64,000 nucleotides of DNA from Candidatus Melainabacteria bacterium (GTDB lineage: Bacteria > Cyanobacteriota > Vampirovibrionia > Obscuribacterales > Obscuribacteraceae), in contig QKMZ01000001.1 in NCBI GenBank assembly GCA_003242885.1, forward strand, positions 310,001 to 374,000, in the 5' to 3' direction. The stretch's first letter is position 1. Each line of letters starts with the position of its first letter. The notes beneath the pieces are model-generated. The model saw only the letters and a program-made list of their open reading frames with translations. It did not search any database and was not told where the DNA came from. Position numbers and translations under genes: made by a program. Below, piece by piece: positions 47,907 to 58,171 of the stretch.

Positions 47907-48590
47907 GTGCTGAACTCCTGCAACGTGCCTGGAGGCGTTCTTATTATGCGTAAATCAAAACTCCAAAGACGGAGCCAAACCGGCAGTATTGCTGAGTTTG
48001 CACCTGTCTTGTTCATTTTCTTTATGATGATTCTGTTCCCGCTCATAAACTTGATCGGCTACGGTACTGCCTGCGCTACGGTTCAATTCATTGGGACCAA
48101 TTGCGCCACTGCTGCTCAAAATGCCGCCAGTTATGCTGATGCCTTAACAGCAGTTGAAAACATGTCGAAAGGATTGACTAGCTCTGGATTTGGCAAGTTT
48201 GCAAATTTGAGCCCTCAAGGCGGCTACAAGAACTGCGGAGTCGACCTTTATCTAATCGAAATCGACTATTCGAATAACAATCGTCAGACCTACGGACCGA
48301 ACACCGAATTGCCTCACGCTTACGATTCGAGCAAAATCTACGAATACCAAGCTCGTTGCAATTTCCAAATCAATCCGTTTTTGAACCTCTCAGGGGTGCC
48401 GGGAATAGGAAGTGTTCCTATCATTGGCAAGCCGAGTGCAATGGCATCTAATGCGTGCCGCAGCGCAGAGCATCCGGAAGGACTTAGCTCGATTGCTGTT
48501 GCTCCACCGAACCAGCAAAACCCACCCCCGACTAATCCACCTACCAATGGTAATCCGGCCAATTCAGGCAACATAGGTGGCTTGCACTAA
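47907..48590 (+). CDS. TadE/G-like membrane-anchored protein
   Basis: QTGSIAEFAPVLFIFFMMILFPLINL N-terminus; likely start 47946. Confidence 0.65.
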   Translation: MLNSCNVPGGVLIMRKSKLQRRSQTGSIAEFAPVLFIFFMMILFPLINLIGYGTACATVQFIGTNCATAAQNAASYADALTAVENMSKGLTSSGFGKFANLSPQGGYKNCGVDLYLIEIDYSNNNRQTYGPNTELPHAYDSSKIYEYQARCNFQINPFLNLSGVPGIGSVPIIGKPSAMASNACRSAEHPEGLSSIAVAPPNQQNPPPTNPPTNGNPANSGNIGGLH

Positions 48591-48631
48591 CGAACGCACG
48601 TTCACACGACATCTAGTTTTTGATTCTTTGC

Positions 48632-48666
48632 ACCAGCTCGCGTTTTCTACGCGGGCTGGTTTTTTA
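48632..48666 (+). terminator. Intrinsic terminator
   Basis: accagctcgcgttttctacgcgggctggtttttt. Confidence 0.85.
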
Positions 48667-49575
48667 CGGAAGTCTTGTTGTCGCACCGGGGCTGGCAGCG
48701 GTTATTGAAACACTCATGGGAGCGCTGAGCTGATTGCCGCTGCTTACTTTGGTGGATGAGACAATTTGTACTGCCGAGGGCAAAAACTTGCACTTAGTGA
48801 AATCATTACCGGCTTCCGGACCAGCGGTCATCAGCTTTTTGAAAACACTATTGGAAGTCAATCTTGCTGGCGCGACGGTATTTTTTGCAGCGGCAGGCAG
48901 CGAGCAAAAACTGAAGTTTAGATCGTCATCCGGAGCAGGAAGTTTTGCGTTGATGTTTGGCAGGTAGACAAAACTTTTTTGTGTGATGTACTTCTCTTGC
49001 TGATCGTATTCTCGCAAGTCCGGTAAACCTTCAGCAGAAGTGAGATTGGTTAGAACTCCGTCAATGTAGCCTGCATCTACATTTTTCAACTGTGTTGCGT
49101 CCGCGCTGACACCGGGAAGTCTCATTCCAGGTTTGCTTGATGCTGCATCGGCTACGTCGTTGGATTGCTTTTGCAAGTCTTTCATGATCAGAACCGTCAA
49201 TTCTCTTCTTTCTGATTCGATCAACTCTGCCGATTGTCTGGCTTCATCCATTAGTTGAAGAGCCAGTGGACGCATGCGCTGGTGGTGGGCGATGGCTTCA
49301 TTCAATGCTGACCGTGATGAAAAGACTAGTTCTCGTGAATACTCCGTCATGCTATTCATCTGACCAACCCAGTCGTCTTTGTTGATGCCCGTCGCCATCT
49401 GCAGAGATAGCGTCTCTATGTCACTTTGTGTCCGTTTCTGAGACATCATCATCATGGACACAACTATGCCTATTCCAAGAACTGCCACTATGATGATCGC
49501 AACTAGGACAACGACCGCAAGCATGTTGCCTCGCGTCGTTCTCATAGTTGGAGTTCTTGATGCTAATCTGGTCAT
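48664..49575 (-). CDS. Tad-pilus-like membrane protein
   Basis: MRTTRGNMLAVVVLVAIIIVAVLGIGIVVSMM N-terminal TM; next to a TadE-like gene. Confidence 0.55.
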   Translation of the reverse strand: MTRLASRTPTMRTTRGNMLAVVVLVAIIIVAVLGIGIVVSMMMMSQKRTQSDIETLSLQMATGINKDDWVGQMNSMTEYSRELVFSSRSALNEAIAHHQRMRPLALQLMDEARQSAELIESERRELTVLIMKDLQKQSNDVADAASSKPGMRLPGVSADATQLKNVDAGYIDGVLTNLTSAEGLPDLREYDQQEKYITQKSFVYLPNINAKLPAPDDDLNFSFCSLPAAAKNTVAPARLTSNSVFKKLMTAGPEAGNDFTKCKFLPSAVQIVSSTKVSSGNQLSAPMSVSITAASPGATTRLP

Positions 49576-49577
49576 TA

Positions 49578-50210
49578 TTACATTCCATAATTCATGAGTT
49601 GCTGTCGACCTGCTGGTTCTGAACGAATGCTCAAACTGGCAACGCTCTGCGTCAATTGCCCGGGCATTCTGGTGACAGTGCGAAAACCGTGCCGCTGTAA
49701 TTCTTGGATGAATGCATCAAATGCGTCTTTCTGAACAACAATCGATCGCAAAGGCATCTTGTTTAAATACAGATCCAAATAGATTCTGACGACAGCACCG
49801 CCGGCAGCGTTTATTTCTTCTTGCCTATATGATGAATTGCTGATCGCTACTTTGATAATGCCTGTGGTGCCAGGTTTTACGTCCAGCTGTTTGTATCTTC
49901 GCATTCCAACTGTGCGAAGGTGGCTTGAGTAAAGGTATTCATACAATGTCTGAGGAATTGCGATGTCTGGCTCTGCGCCACGCTTTTGCAGCTCTTTATC
50001 AATTTCGCTTGTTTCTAGAACATTCTGCTCGAAATAAATGGACGACCTAATCAGTGGATTTAGTTTTGAATTAGGGTAATTCAGGCATGGTTCCACGACC
50101 TTCGTGTTTATTGTTATGACCCAATCGGCCGTAGCAGCCATTGCTCTAGCGGTGCACAATGCAAAGCTAAAACAGAGGATCAAAACGACGAAAGCCGTAA
50201 AACGGAACAT
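49578..50210 (-). CDS. Exported hypothetical protein
   Basis: Signal peptide FRFTAFVVLILCFSFALCTARAMA; directly upstream of 48664..49575 (-). Confidence 0.65.
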   Translation of the reverse strand: MFRFTAFVVLILCFSFALCTARAMAATADWVITINTKVVEPCLNYPNSKLNPLIRSSIYFEQNVLETSEIDKELQKRGAEPDIAIPQTLYEYLYSSHLRTVGMRRYKQLDVKPGTTGIIKVAISNSSYRQEEINAAGGAVVRIYLDLYLNKMPLRSIVVQKDAFDAFIQELQRHGFRTVTRMPGQLTQSVASLSIRSEPAGRQQLMNYGM

Positions 50211-50310
50211 ATTTTGCGCAATCTCATCACTACTTGCGTGTCAAGTTTACACGAATATAGTGACCTACAATCCGGGTTTCTATCTTGATGAATTGGCTTT
50301 GGATTGCTCT

Positions 50311-51588
50311 TTACCACCAACCGAATAGAAGTGCGTTTACAAGCGCTCGGTTGAAGTTTGGAATTTTATTGCCTTGTGGGGTGTCATCACAGGTTCTGTA
50401 GATGATGCTATCCAGTCTGACCGGGTTAGACCATGGGACGAAGCTTTGTAGAAAAGCAATGCCACCTGCCCAGAAAGGGCCGGAGAATGAGGTTCCATCC
50501 CCGTGATAGATTTGCGCCGGATTTCCGGCCACTACGGTGATATTTACACCTGGAGCACCGGCTTTGAAGGGTCCTGTATTTGAGAAGGCCGCAACCTGGT
50601 TATTTTCGTCATAAGCCATAACTCTTCTCAGATACTGCTCTGGACTCGGATCTACGATTCCACTGTTACCTGAACCGTTTACAAACAAGTCGCCTTGCTT
50701 GCGAGCGGCTTTAGCAATCTCTTGCACAACGGACGAACCATTGTAAGTCGGCAGGATGGAAGAGTTGATACTGAGGTTTATCGCTCCAGGGCCACCTCGT
50801 AACGCTTGGTTGTCTACGCACCATGTCATCGCGCGCAGCACATCCATCGTGTCGATCGTTTCGCCATCATTTGTGACCCGGCAAGCAACTACTTTCACCG
50901 GGAGATTATGTGAAGCCGTCCCTGCTATGAAGGTTGAGTTATTCGTTTTGCAGGACATGATTGACGACACCGCTGTGCCGTGAACGCCGGAGTCGAAGGG
51001 TGCTTCTGCAACACCGTTAGCTCCGCCGGCGAAATTAAATTGCCGAACCTGCGTCATTTCCTCGCCGGCTGTTACAAGATTGTGTCCGGAATCGATTACC
51101 GTGATGCGAGGATAAGCTCTCTGACCCATGCCTAACAACCTGAGTGTGCAACGGGCGTCATTCCATTGCATTGCCGGCAATGCATACTGATCCGGGTAGT
51201 CTGGGTCATTGGGAACGCATGAGGGTCTTGGCGGCCAATTGAACCATCCGCTTAATTTAGACTGAAAACTTGCTTCGGCTGAGAGAATATTTGCGTCTAC
51301 CTTTCCATTGAATTTCGCTACTGCTCCAGCGACGTCTCCATTGTTGGGGCGAACGTGCAGAATTGAGAAACCGCCCGTCTGACACGGAATCTCGGCTAAA
51401 ACAGTGCAACCCGCGTCAGTAAGCGCTTGCTTCGCGGCGGCAACGTCTCCACCAGCTTGAGTACAAACTAGAATTGTTCCGTTCGCCGCTTGCGCGCTCG
51501 GCATTAATGGAAATGCGCTTAACAGCAGAACCGCTGATACCTTTATGGCGGTTTGTCTAAATCTCTTCCACGAATTTGCATTCAACAT
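50311..51588 (-). CDS. Secreted S8 (subtilisin-like) serine protease
   Basis: Catalytic motifs ITVIDSGHN, HGTAVSSIM, GTSFSGPFWAGG; signal peptide. Confidence 0.92.
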   Translation of the reverse strand: MLNANSWKRFRQTAIKVSAVLLLSAFPLMPSAQAANGTILVCTQAGGDVAAAKQALTDAGCTVLAEIPCQTGGFSILHVRPNNGDVAGAVAKFNGKVDANILSAEASFQSKLSGWFNWPPRPSCVPNDPDYPDQYALPAMQWNDARCTLRLLGMGQRAYPRITVIDSGHNLVTAGEEMTQVRQFNFAGGANGVAEAPFDSGVHGTAVSSIMSCKTNNSTFIAGTASHNLPVKVVACRVTNDGETIDTMDVLRAMTWCVDNQALRGGPGAINLSINSSILPTYNGSSVVQEIAKAARKQGDLFVNGSGNSGIVDPSPEQYLRRVMAYDENNQVAAFSNTGPFKAGAPGVNITVVAGNPAQIYHGDGTSFSGPFWAGGIAFLQSFVPWSNPVRLDSIIYRTCDDTPQGNKIPNFNRALVNALLFGWW

Positions 51589-52028
51589 GATCTGCTACTC
51601 CGCATAGGCTTCGCGTTTCCGCTAGGCTACTTCGCCGCGTTAGGAACTGGTTTCAAAAAGCCAAAGTAAAAGTACTTTTTGACTGACCTGAGTCAGGCGG
51701 CTCTTTGACTTTCGTGCCAAATGTTAGTAACTGAGGAGACTTAGCGGTTCAAAACGCTAATGTGGAATCTTGTCCGCAACTCTCCACGTAAAACGATTTT
51801 AGAACGTCACGGGGGAGTCATCAAGATACTGAATTTCGGCACGGCTGACAGGTAATGTTATTACCTATATGCGACTATGCCCATGCAAAATGAGGCGGTA
51901 TCGGTTTCGTATCAAAAAGGCGAATATCAATCTTGGATTTAATATCCAATCTTCCCGGATCGGATTTAACCCATTATTCGCTGATTTAATGTGGGAATAA
52001 GGTCAGTAGCCTCAAACGTGCCAGATCT

Positions 52029-54860
52029 ATGCAAAAGCCGAGACACAATGTTGATTTAGCGAAAACCGCGGAAGAAATTCGGTTGACCACCGGATTGGAC
52101 GAACCTACGCAGCAAGAAATTATTGTGTCCGCAAAAGCCGAGCAGACTACCAGGCAGGAGTTTCGTGTCAGTACTCAAACCGACATGGAAGCAGGTTTGG
52201 AGAGCGGTTACAGCTCTGACCGCATGTTTGATTCGCTTATCGATACTCAGACCGGTACATCAACCCAAACCGAATCACATAACGATACCCAATCAGACAC
52301 TCGTCATAAAACGGCGTCTGGCGAATTGTCCTCTCTTGAAAAACACCACGACCCTGACGGGACTATGGGTTGCAATACCTGCCAAGGTGATCTGATAGAG
52401 GCGATTGCCGATGAATGTCGAATAAATGTAGGCGACGTAATCGCATCTCGCTATGAGATAAAGCAGTATCTGGGCGAGGGTGGCATGAGTGCCGTCTATG
52501 CGGCCACCGATAAGGTTATTAAGCGCGATGTGGCGCTAAAGATTTTGCATCGCGATTTGTTGGTTCGCGGTAAGGGCTCTTTGCTGAGGTTTCAGCGTGA
52601 AGCGCAAGCGCTTGGAAATTTAGACCATCCGAACATAGTAAAGATCCATCATTTCGACGCTGACGAGAATGCGCAGCCGTACATAGTTATGGATATCGTC
52701 AATGGCGAGTCCTTAGCACGACGTCTGGTGAAAGAGCCAGAAGCTGGAAAAATTACCGATATCATCGACATCTTTGTGCAAGTTTGCGACGCGCTGGCTC
52801 ATGCGCATAATCGAGGTGTTGTACACCGAGATCTAAAGCCGAGCAATATTATGGTCGTCGGTAATCAAGTCAAAGTCCTCGACTTCGGCATCGCGAAGTT
52901 GATGAGCGAAGACAGCGACCAAGAATTGCAACTCACTCGCACCGGCGAGGTATTTGGAAGCCCGCTCTATATGAGCCCCGAGCAGTGTCGTGGTTTAAAG
53001 CTGGATTTCCGCTCGGACATCTATTCAATCGGCTGCGTCATGTATGAAGCCTTTACCGGAAATCCTCCATTCACCGGAAACTCGCACATCGACACCATGC
53101 TTAAGCATGTAAATGATTTGCCTGCTTCGGTTGTGTCTTCTATGTGTGACGCGCGCTATGCAGAAAAGGTTGATGCTATCTTGCTTCGATGCATGGCGAA
53201 GAATCCTAACGCTCGCTTCCAGTCTATGGAAGAGGTTAAGGATGCTCTGCTTGAACTCGAACGTGATACTAAAGGTCCGCTAGAACAACTAAAACGAAAA
53301 CTCGAGCTAATAAGACTGAGGATTGGCGCTCAGGGTAAGTTCACGAAGAAGATGATAGCTGCCTACTGCGCTGCAGGTTTGGTTGTTTCTGGGCTTGGCG
53401 CGGTGGCTGTAATTCAACACAACAATTCTGAGCAACATTATTCATTTAAGAACGCTAGCATCGAACAGTGGAAAGAACTAAACGAACAAGGCCAAGCTGA
53501 TTTTAACAACGGAAGATTCGCGAAAGCCGAGGCCATTTTCAAAGGCGAATCAGAGATGGCTCAGAAGCTTGGAAATAAGCAACTCAAACTGGCAAGCTAT
53601 ACCGAATTGCTCGACGTAATGAAAGCTCAGGAGGTCCTCAACCCGGAGTTAACTAAGGACGAAAAATTTCAAAAGCAGAAGCAAAAGATTTCATCCGACA
53701 TAAGTGTTTTAGATAAGGATGAGAATGCCGAGCTAGCGAAATTGAAGAGAGAGCTTTTAGGGACGATGGCACCTGCTCAAAGAGAAGCGCTGTGCGATCA
53801 AGCTGCGGACTTTGGTTTGGCGTTAAGTGATCGTGGTCGCCATAAAGAAGGTATTGATCTTTTACAGCATGCCTTGCGAGTTGCTCAAAAAACCAAGAAT
53901 GAGATTTTGCTTGGCAAACTGCATTGCAATCTAGGTCGCGCTTATTCCAATGATCGCAACATCAAGGACGCTCGGGTTCACTTCGCTGAATCCTTGAAAC
54001 TGCGCGAAAAAGTATTGCCTGGTACTGACGTTGATATTGCCAGGACTGCTGCCGGTTTGGCTGGTGTTTCACCACCGCAAGACGTAGCTCGATTGTTGGA
54101 CCAAGTTCGAAAAGTTTGCGCTGCATCATTTAGTCAAAATAGTCACCAAGTTGGTTGGGCTGATTCGTTGCTTTCCAGGCACGCATACGAGATAAAGGAT
54201 TACACTTCTGCGAAGCAAAAGGCAGATTCTGCAGTATCCAAATGCAAGGCGGCGATTGAAACACAGCTCTCGGTTGAAGAGCAAAACCGCGCCAAGCTAA
54301 CGCTTGTCAGAGCACTTTCTTATCGTGCAATGGCCAATAGGGAATTGCTGGACGCGGAATTGAAAAAAGGTGGAAAGGTTGTAGACAAAGATGCAAGGGA
54401 GGCTGCAATATCAGCCGATTATGCGGAGGCTCTGCAATATGTGCAAGAATTGAATCCGAAGCCGAACGCGCGTGAAGTCGATACAAATACTGCGTGGCTG
54501 CTGACAGAAGATGCTATTGCGCTGAAGAAGCATTACGACTTTGCGATGTCCAAGGGAGACAGTTTGCCAAACGACGATTCTGGCAAACCCGCCTTACTCA
54601 ACCAAGCCAAATTCCGGGTGGCTCGTGCACTCGCTATAAATGATAGATTGCCCTCGGCGGAGGCGAAAGTCAAAGCTGCGGATTATTACTTGTGGTTGGC
54701 ACGCATTGAGCGCTCTCTCTCGGATCTTCCTGCCTCAGAGCGAGCATATCGCTTGGCGAAACAAAACAGCGATGCTGCTAACGGTGTGAGCAGCGCACTC
54801 AGCGGACTAATTCAACAAGAATTGGACGCAGTTAGCAGAGATTTGGGAAAAGATAATTGA
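52029..54860 (+). CDS. Ser/Thr protein kinase with TM and TPR domains
   Basis: LGEGGMSAVYAATD; VHRDLKPSNIMVV; DFGIAK; TM CAAGLVVSGLGAVAVI; TPR-like C-half. Confidence 0.95.
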   Translation: MQKPRHNVDLAKTAEEIRLTTGLDEPTQQEIIVSAKAEQTTRQEFRVSTQTDMEAGLESGYSSDRMFDSLIDTQTGTSTQTESHNDTQSDTRHKTASGELSSLEKHHDPDGTMGCNTCQGDLIEAIADECRINVGDVIASRYEIKQYLGEGGMSAVYAATDKVIKRDVALKILHRDLLVRGKGSLLRFQREAQALGNLDHPNIVKIHHFDADENAQPYIVMDIVNGESLARRLVKEPEAGKITDIIDIFVQVCDALAHAHNRGVVHRDLKPSNIMVVGNQVKVLDFGIAKLMSEDSDQELQLTRTGEVFGSPLYMSPEQCRGLKLDFRSDIYSIGCVMYEAFTGNPPFTGNSHIDTMLKHVNDLPASVVSSMCDARYAEKVDAILLRCMAKNPNARFQSMEEVKDALLELERDTKGPLEQLKRKLELIRLRIGAQGKFTKKMIAAYCAAGLVVSGLGAVAVIQHNNSEQHYSFKNASIEQWKELNEQGQADFNNGRFAKAEAIFKGESEMAQKLGNKQLKLASYTELLDVMKAQEVLNPELTKDEKFQKQKQKISSDISVLDKDENAELAKLKRELLGTMAPAQREALCDQAADFGLALSDRGRHKEGIDLLQHALRVAQKTKNEILLGKLHCNLGRAYSNDRNIKDARVHFAESLKLREKVLPGTDVDIARTAAGLAGVSPPQDVARLLDQVRKVCAASFSQNSHQVGWADSLLSRHAYEIKDYTSAKQKADSAVSKCKAAIETQLSVEEQNRAKLTLVRALSYRAMANRELLDAELKKGGKVVDKDAREAAISADYAEALQYVQELNPKPNAREVDTNTAWLLTEDAIALKKHYDFAMSKGDSLPNDDSGKPALLNQAKFRVARALAINDRLPSAEAKVKAADYYLWLARIERSLSDLPASERAYRLAKQNSDAANGVSSALSGLIQQELDAVSRDLGKDN

Positions 54861-54879
54861 TGCCGTTTTGGCGGATCTG

Positions 54880-56739
54880 CTATGTAAGTGTTTCGGCATT
54901 GAAAGCCAGTGTTTGATCGTCGACAAGTGATTCGTCAAGCATAGTGCGTTTTTGAATCTCTGCAAAATTGGGATGGTCGGTTGCAACGTTGTTGAACCAG
55001 AAGAGTGGAACGCCTCTGTTAATGAGCTGTTCCTGTAGTGAGCGAACCGCGTCAGGTGAGTTTACGATTTCGCTCGGCGCGATGTTGTTTTTCAAAGCAA
55101 AAATTGAGAGTGTCCCTTGCGCCTCTCCTATCGACCATTCGATCGGATGAAGTCTGTATGAGCCGTTCGTCACGTGCGTCGTGCTGATGTTTTTGCACGC
55201 CGGCAAAAGATTGGTTGCGTCTTGGGGGATAAGCGCACCAAGTGGAATTTGGAAGGGCTTAGTATGTTGCGCCGCGCCCGGAACATCTTGTTCTCCGTGA
55301 ATATCCACCGGGTAACGACCAATTCCTACGGAATCTGAAAACAGGTGCGCACGTGCTCCGGGATTTGTCGCGACAACAATTTCTTCTTCGACAATTGTGT
55401 GCTGACCAACGATGCGGCGCGACTCTCGGATGTATGGATACTTTGAAAGTCCGTCTTCTGTTCCCAGCACATCTGTTCGTAAGTAAAATTCCGGGTAGCC
55501 GAAGCCCCCATCATCACGTGGTGCTTCAGTTTGCAACCAGTAGAGAAAACCGAGACTCAGAGCCTTTCCCAGAGCCAACCGTTCTGCCTGTGTAATTGCG
55601 TCTACATCAATAATGTTTTGCATTCGTAAATCGTTGCTGTTCCAATTGATCATTGCAACGTCGAAAGGATAATCATCGGATTCGAATAGTTTTGAAGAAA
55701 TTAGCCTGCGATATTCCCAGAATGGCAGCTTCTCGATGCGCATCTCATCGCCTTCGCCTTTGAACTTGCATGCAAACATTGGATAGCCTTCCAGGGAGAA
55801 TTTCCCTGACGCCTTGAACTCATCGTAATGAGGCGGTTTTGCAATTACGTTCTTAGTGCCTGGTCTGTGTTCAATGACGAATGGATATGTGAAGTCTTGA
55901 ACATTCTCAGGACGAGCTTTTTCCGGTGCATGTGCTTCACCGGTTTCATCCTTTGATTCTGCACCGCTTCTGTACTTGACTCCGACCAGTGGGAGCAAGT
56001 CACCGAGTTCTGTTGCATCGATGACAATTTTTGCTTTGATTTCCGTACAAGTTTTTCTCTCGAAATCGTACAGGCCTATTGATGTCACTTTCTTTTTCGA
56101 GATTGCTGATGAAGTCTCAGTTTCTTCAGCTTTTGCGAAAATAGCTTTGGTTCTCAATTTGATGGTTAACTGGTGACGCTTTTCATATGGAGAAAGAAGC
56201 TTCTCAATTTCATCAACTGCAAATTTAGGTTCAAACGCAAGCCAGCTCACCCAGCAATCACCTGGGTTTAGCCAGGGCTCGGCGGCGGCCCAATCAACTA
56301 ATTTGAAATCTCTTTTGTAGCGAGCGCGAATTTCATTTCTGAAATGTTGATAGCTTCTTGCTGCGCCGCTGATTTCGACTAGGTGATTCTCGTCCAGTGC
56401 CGACACCCCTTGCGAAGTCATTTGACCTCCAAGCCAGTCTGTCTCTTCTGTGAGAATTACCAACGGTTTTTTTTCAGTGGAAAAACCTAGCTCATCCGCA
56501 GCTTTCAGTGCGGAGAGTGCTGCTGAAACTCCGCCCATTCCGCCACCGACGATGAGAATGTCGCATTCAATATGTTCAATTTGAGTTTCGTCGACCTCAA
56601 TTGAAATTACCGCGCTGCGTGGTGTTTCTATATTGACCTTCAAAGGGTCAACGATTGAAAAAACTTTTTGAGCTGAATTTGTTTTGTCCGGCAAGAATTG
56701 ACACCAGTCGAAATCCTCACAAATTCTATCTTCTTGCAA
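54880..56739 (-). CDS. FAD-dependent oxidoreductase
   Basis: CDILIVGGGMGGVSAALSAL; TDWLGGQMTSQGVSALDE; VIDATELGDLLPL. Confidence 0.9.
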   Translation of the reverse strand: MQEDRICEDFDWCQFLPDKTNSAQKVFSIVDPLKVNIETPRSAVISIEVDETQIEHIECDILIVGGGMGGVSAALSALKAADELGFSTEKKPLVILTEETDWLGGQMTSQGVSALDENHLVEISGAARSYQHFRNEIRARYKRDFKLVDWAAAEPWLNPGDCWVSWLAFEPKFAVDEIEKLLSPYEKRHQLTIKLRTKAIFAKAEETETSSAISKKKVTSIGLYDFERKTCTEIKAKIVIDATELGDLLPLVGVKYRSGAESKDETGEAHAPEKARPENVQDFTYPFVIEHRPGTKNVIAKPPHYDEFKASGKFSLEGYPMFACKFKGEGDEMRIEKLPFWEYRRLISSKLFESDDYPFDVAMINWNSNDLRMQNIIDVDAITQAERLALGKALSLGFLYWLQTEAPRDDGGFGYPEFYLRTDVLGTEDGLSKYPYIRESRRIVGQHTIVEEEIVVATNPGARAHLFSDSVGIGRYPVDIHGEQDVPGAAQHTKPFQIPLGALIPQDATNLLPACKNISTTHVTNGSYRLHPIEWSIGEAQGTLSIFALKNNIAPSEIVNSPDAVRSLQEQLINRGVPLFWFNNVATDHPNFAEIQKRTMLDESLVDDQTLAFNAETLT

Positions 56740-56754
56740 ACGTTTTCAACCAAC

Positions 56755-56787
56755 GCAAAAGCAGGGCGGATGCCCGCCGCCCTGCTT
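56755..56787 (-). terminator. Intrinsic terminator
   Basis: Minus strand: AAGCAGGGCGGCGGGCATCCGCCCTGCTTTTGCG, downstream of gene 56847..57281 (-). Confidence 0.75.
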
Positions 56788-56846
56788 GCTCCTGCGTATG
56801 GAAGCTGGGGCAGCTTCCTGGTCGCTCGGTTAAAACGAAATGTCCT

Positions 56847-57281
56847 TTAGTGGTCTAATCCAAAACCATTTGCAATGCCAAACAATCCGCGAATCTTATT
56901 GAGTTTCATCTTCGCGCGTTGTTCTGGCGTAAGAATCTTCGCGAAAGCGATTAGATGCTCAACGAGAACGTCTGTTAGCTCTGATTTCTTGCCGCGGATT
57001 TCATCGGTGATGTTCCAAACCTGCTTTTCGTCAATTGCTGGCTTAGCCAACTCTTTGAAGAGTCGCTTATATAGATCGACGATATCGACTTTTCCGTGGC
57101 CGAACTTACTAAAGGCTTGTCCCTTGAGTTCTGCGAGTTTTTCCAATTGATCGTCTGTCAGATCAATACCGGAGAAAGGCGAGCCACAACCGTGACCGCC
57201 AAACGGCCCATGCATTCCGCCGTGCATTCCGGCAAACTTGCCAAACATGCCCTGGGGACCACAATTTCCAAATCCGAACAT
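56847..57281 (-). CDS. Spy/CpxP-like small protein with Gly/His/Met-rich N-terminus
   Basis: LTDDQLEKLAELKGQA...LTPEQRAKMKLNKI pattern; GMHGGMHGPFGGHGCG. Confidence 0.65.
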   Translation of the reverse strand: MFGFGNCGPQGMFGKFAGMHGGMHGPFGGHGCGSPFSGIDLTDDQLEKLAELKGQAFSKFGHGKVDIVDLYKRLFKELAKPAIDEKQVWNITDEIRGKKSELTDVLVEHLIAFAKILTPEQRAKMKLNKIRGLFGIANGFGLDH

Positions 57282-57344
57282 AAAACCTCCTATCGTCAGG
57301 GCGAAAAGCCCTGCCGCTCGTATAATTTGAAGGAATATCCAAAA

Positions 57345-57381
57345 ACTGACTATCAGTATAAAATTATACCGTCAGTCGGTT
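57345..57381. promoter_or_regulatory. Imperfect dyad in divergent promoter (possible TetR operator)
   Basis: actgactatcagtataaaattataccgtcagtcggt between divergent genes. Confidence 0.45.
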
Positions 57382-58032
57382 TTGTGTCAAGGCGATCAAA
57401 AATTGGGACGACGAGAAGAAAAACGAGAAGCAACCAGGCAGGAAATACTGACTGCGGCGAGGTCCATGTTCCAGCAGAAGGGGTATGACGCGACGTCGGT
57501 CGATGACCTCGTGCTGGCTGCGAATGTAGCCAAGGGGACGTTTTACTATCATTTCAACTCGAAGGATGAGCTACTGCATGCTTTGCAGGAGATGGTCATT
57601 GATGAGTTTGCCACCCAAGCGCGCACAAAGTTGACTGAGGGGGTCTCTCCATTAAAGGTACTGTCAGAGTTCGTCTCTGAAATGGCTAAATGGAACGAAG
57701 CTAACTCAGACCTGTCACGCGCTGTATTTGCAGAGAAGTTCACGCGCTTTTCGCAGGGGCATGGTGGACACGGCAGCCATGCCAGCCACGGTAATCATTG
57801 CTCTGTAGAAGAGAAGAAGCGGAAATTCGTTAATTTAATTGCGGAGCTGATCGCGCTTGCGCAGAAGGCAGGCGAGATCCGAGCAGATGTAGAAGCTGAT
57901 GATTTGGTTCGTGTGATCTTGCCGCCAATTATGTTTACGACTGCAACCTGGTTGTTCAATCCTGAAGGCTCGCTGTCAGAGCGCCTAGAACGCAGTCTCA
58001 AGCTTGTTTTGGAAGGCGTCCGTCCTCAGTAA
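57382..58032 (+). CDS. TetR-family transcriptional regulator with His-rich insertion
   Basis: ATRQEILTAARSMFQQKGYDATSVDDLVLAANVAKGTFYYHFNSKDELL; GHGGHGSHASHGNHCS; start uncertain. Confidence 0.93.
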   Translation: MCQGDQKLGRREEKREATRQEILTAARSMFQQKGYDATSVDDLVLAANVAKGTFYYHFNSKDELLHALQEMVIDEFATQARTKLTEGVSPLKVLSEFVSEMAKWNEANSDLSRAVFAEKFTRFSQGHGGHGSHASHGNHCSVEEKKRKFVNLIAELIALAQKAGEIRADVEADDLVRVILPPIMFTTATWLFNPEGSLSERLERSLKLVLEGVRPQ

Positions 58033-58171
58033 ATGATGAGCGCCATTACACCAACATGGCTTGAAAAGCCTGATATCCTATGGGCGAAGTTGCCGGGCGC
58101 TCAATGCGCCTTTCTGGCAATTGGCGGCACACTCTTGTGTAGTGCCTGAACACATCTTGTGGGGCAAGAAT

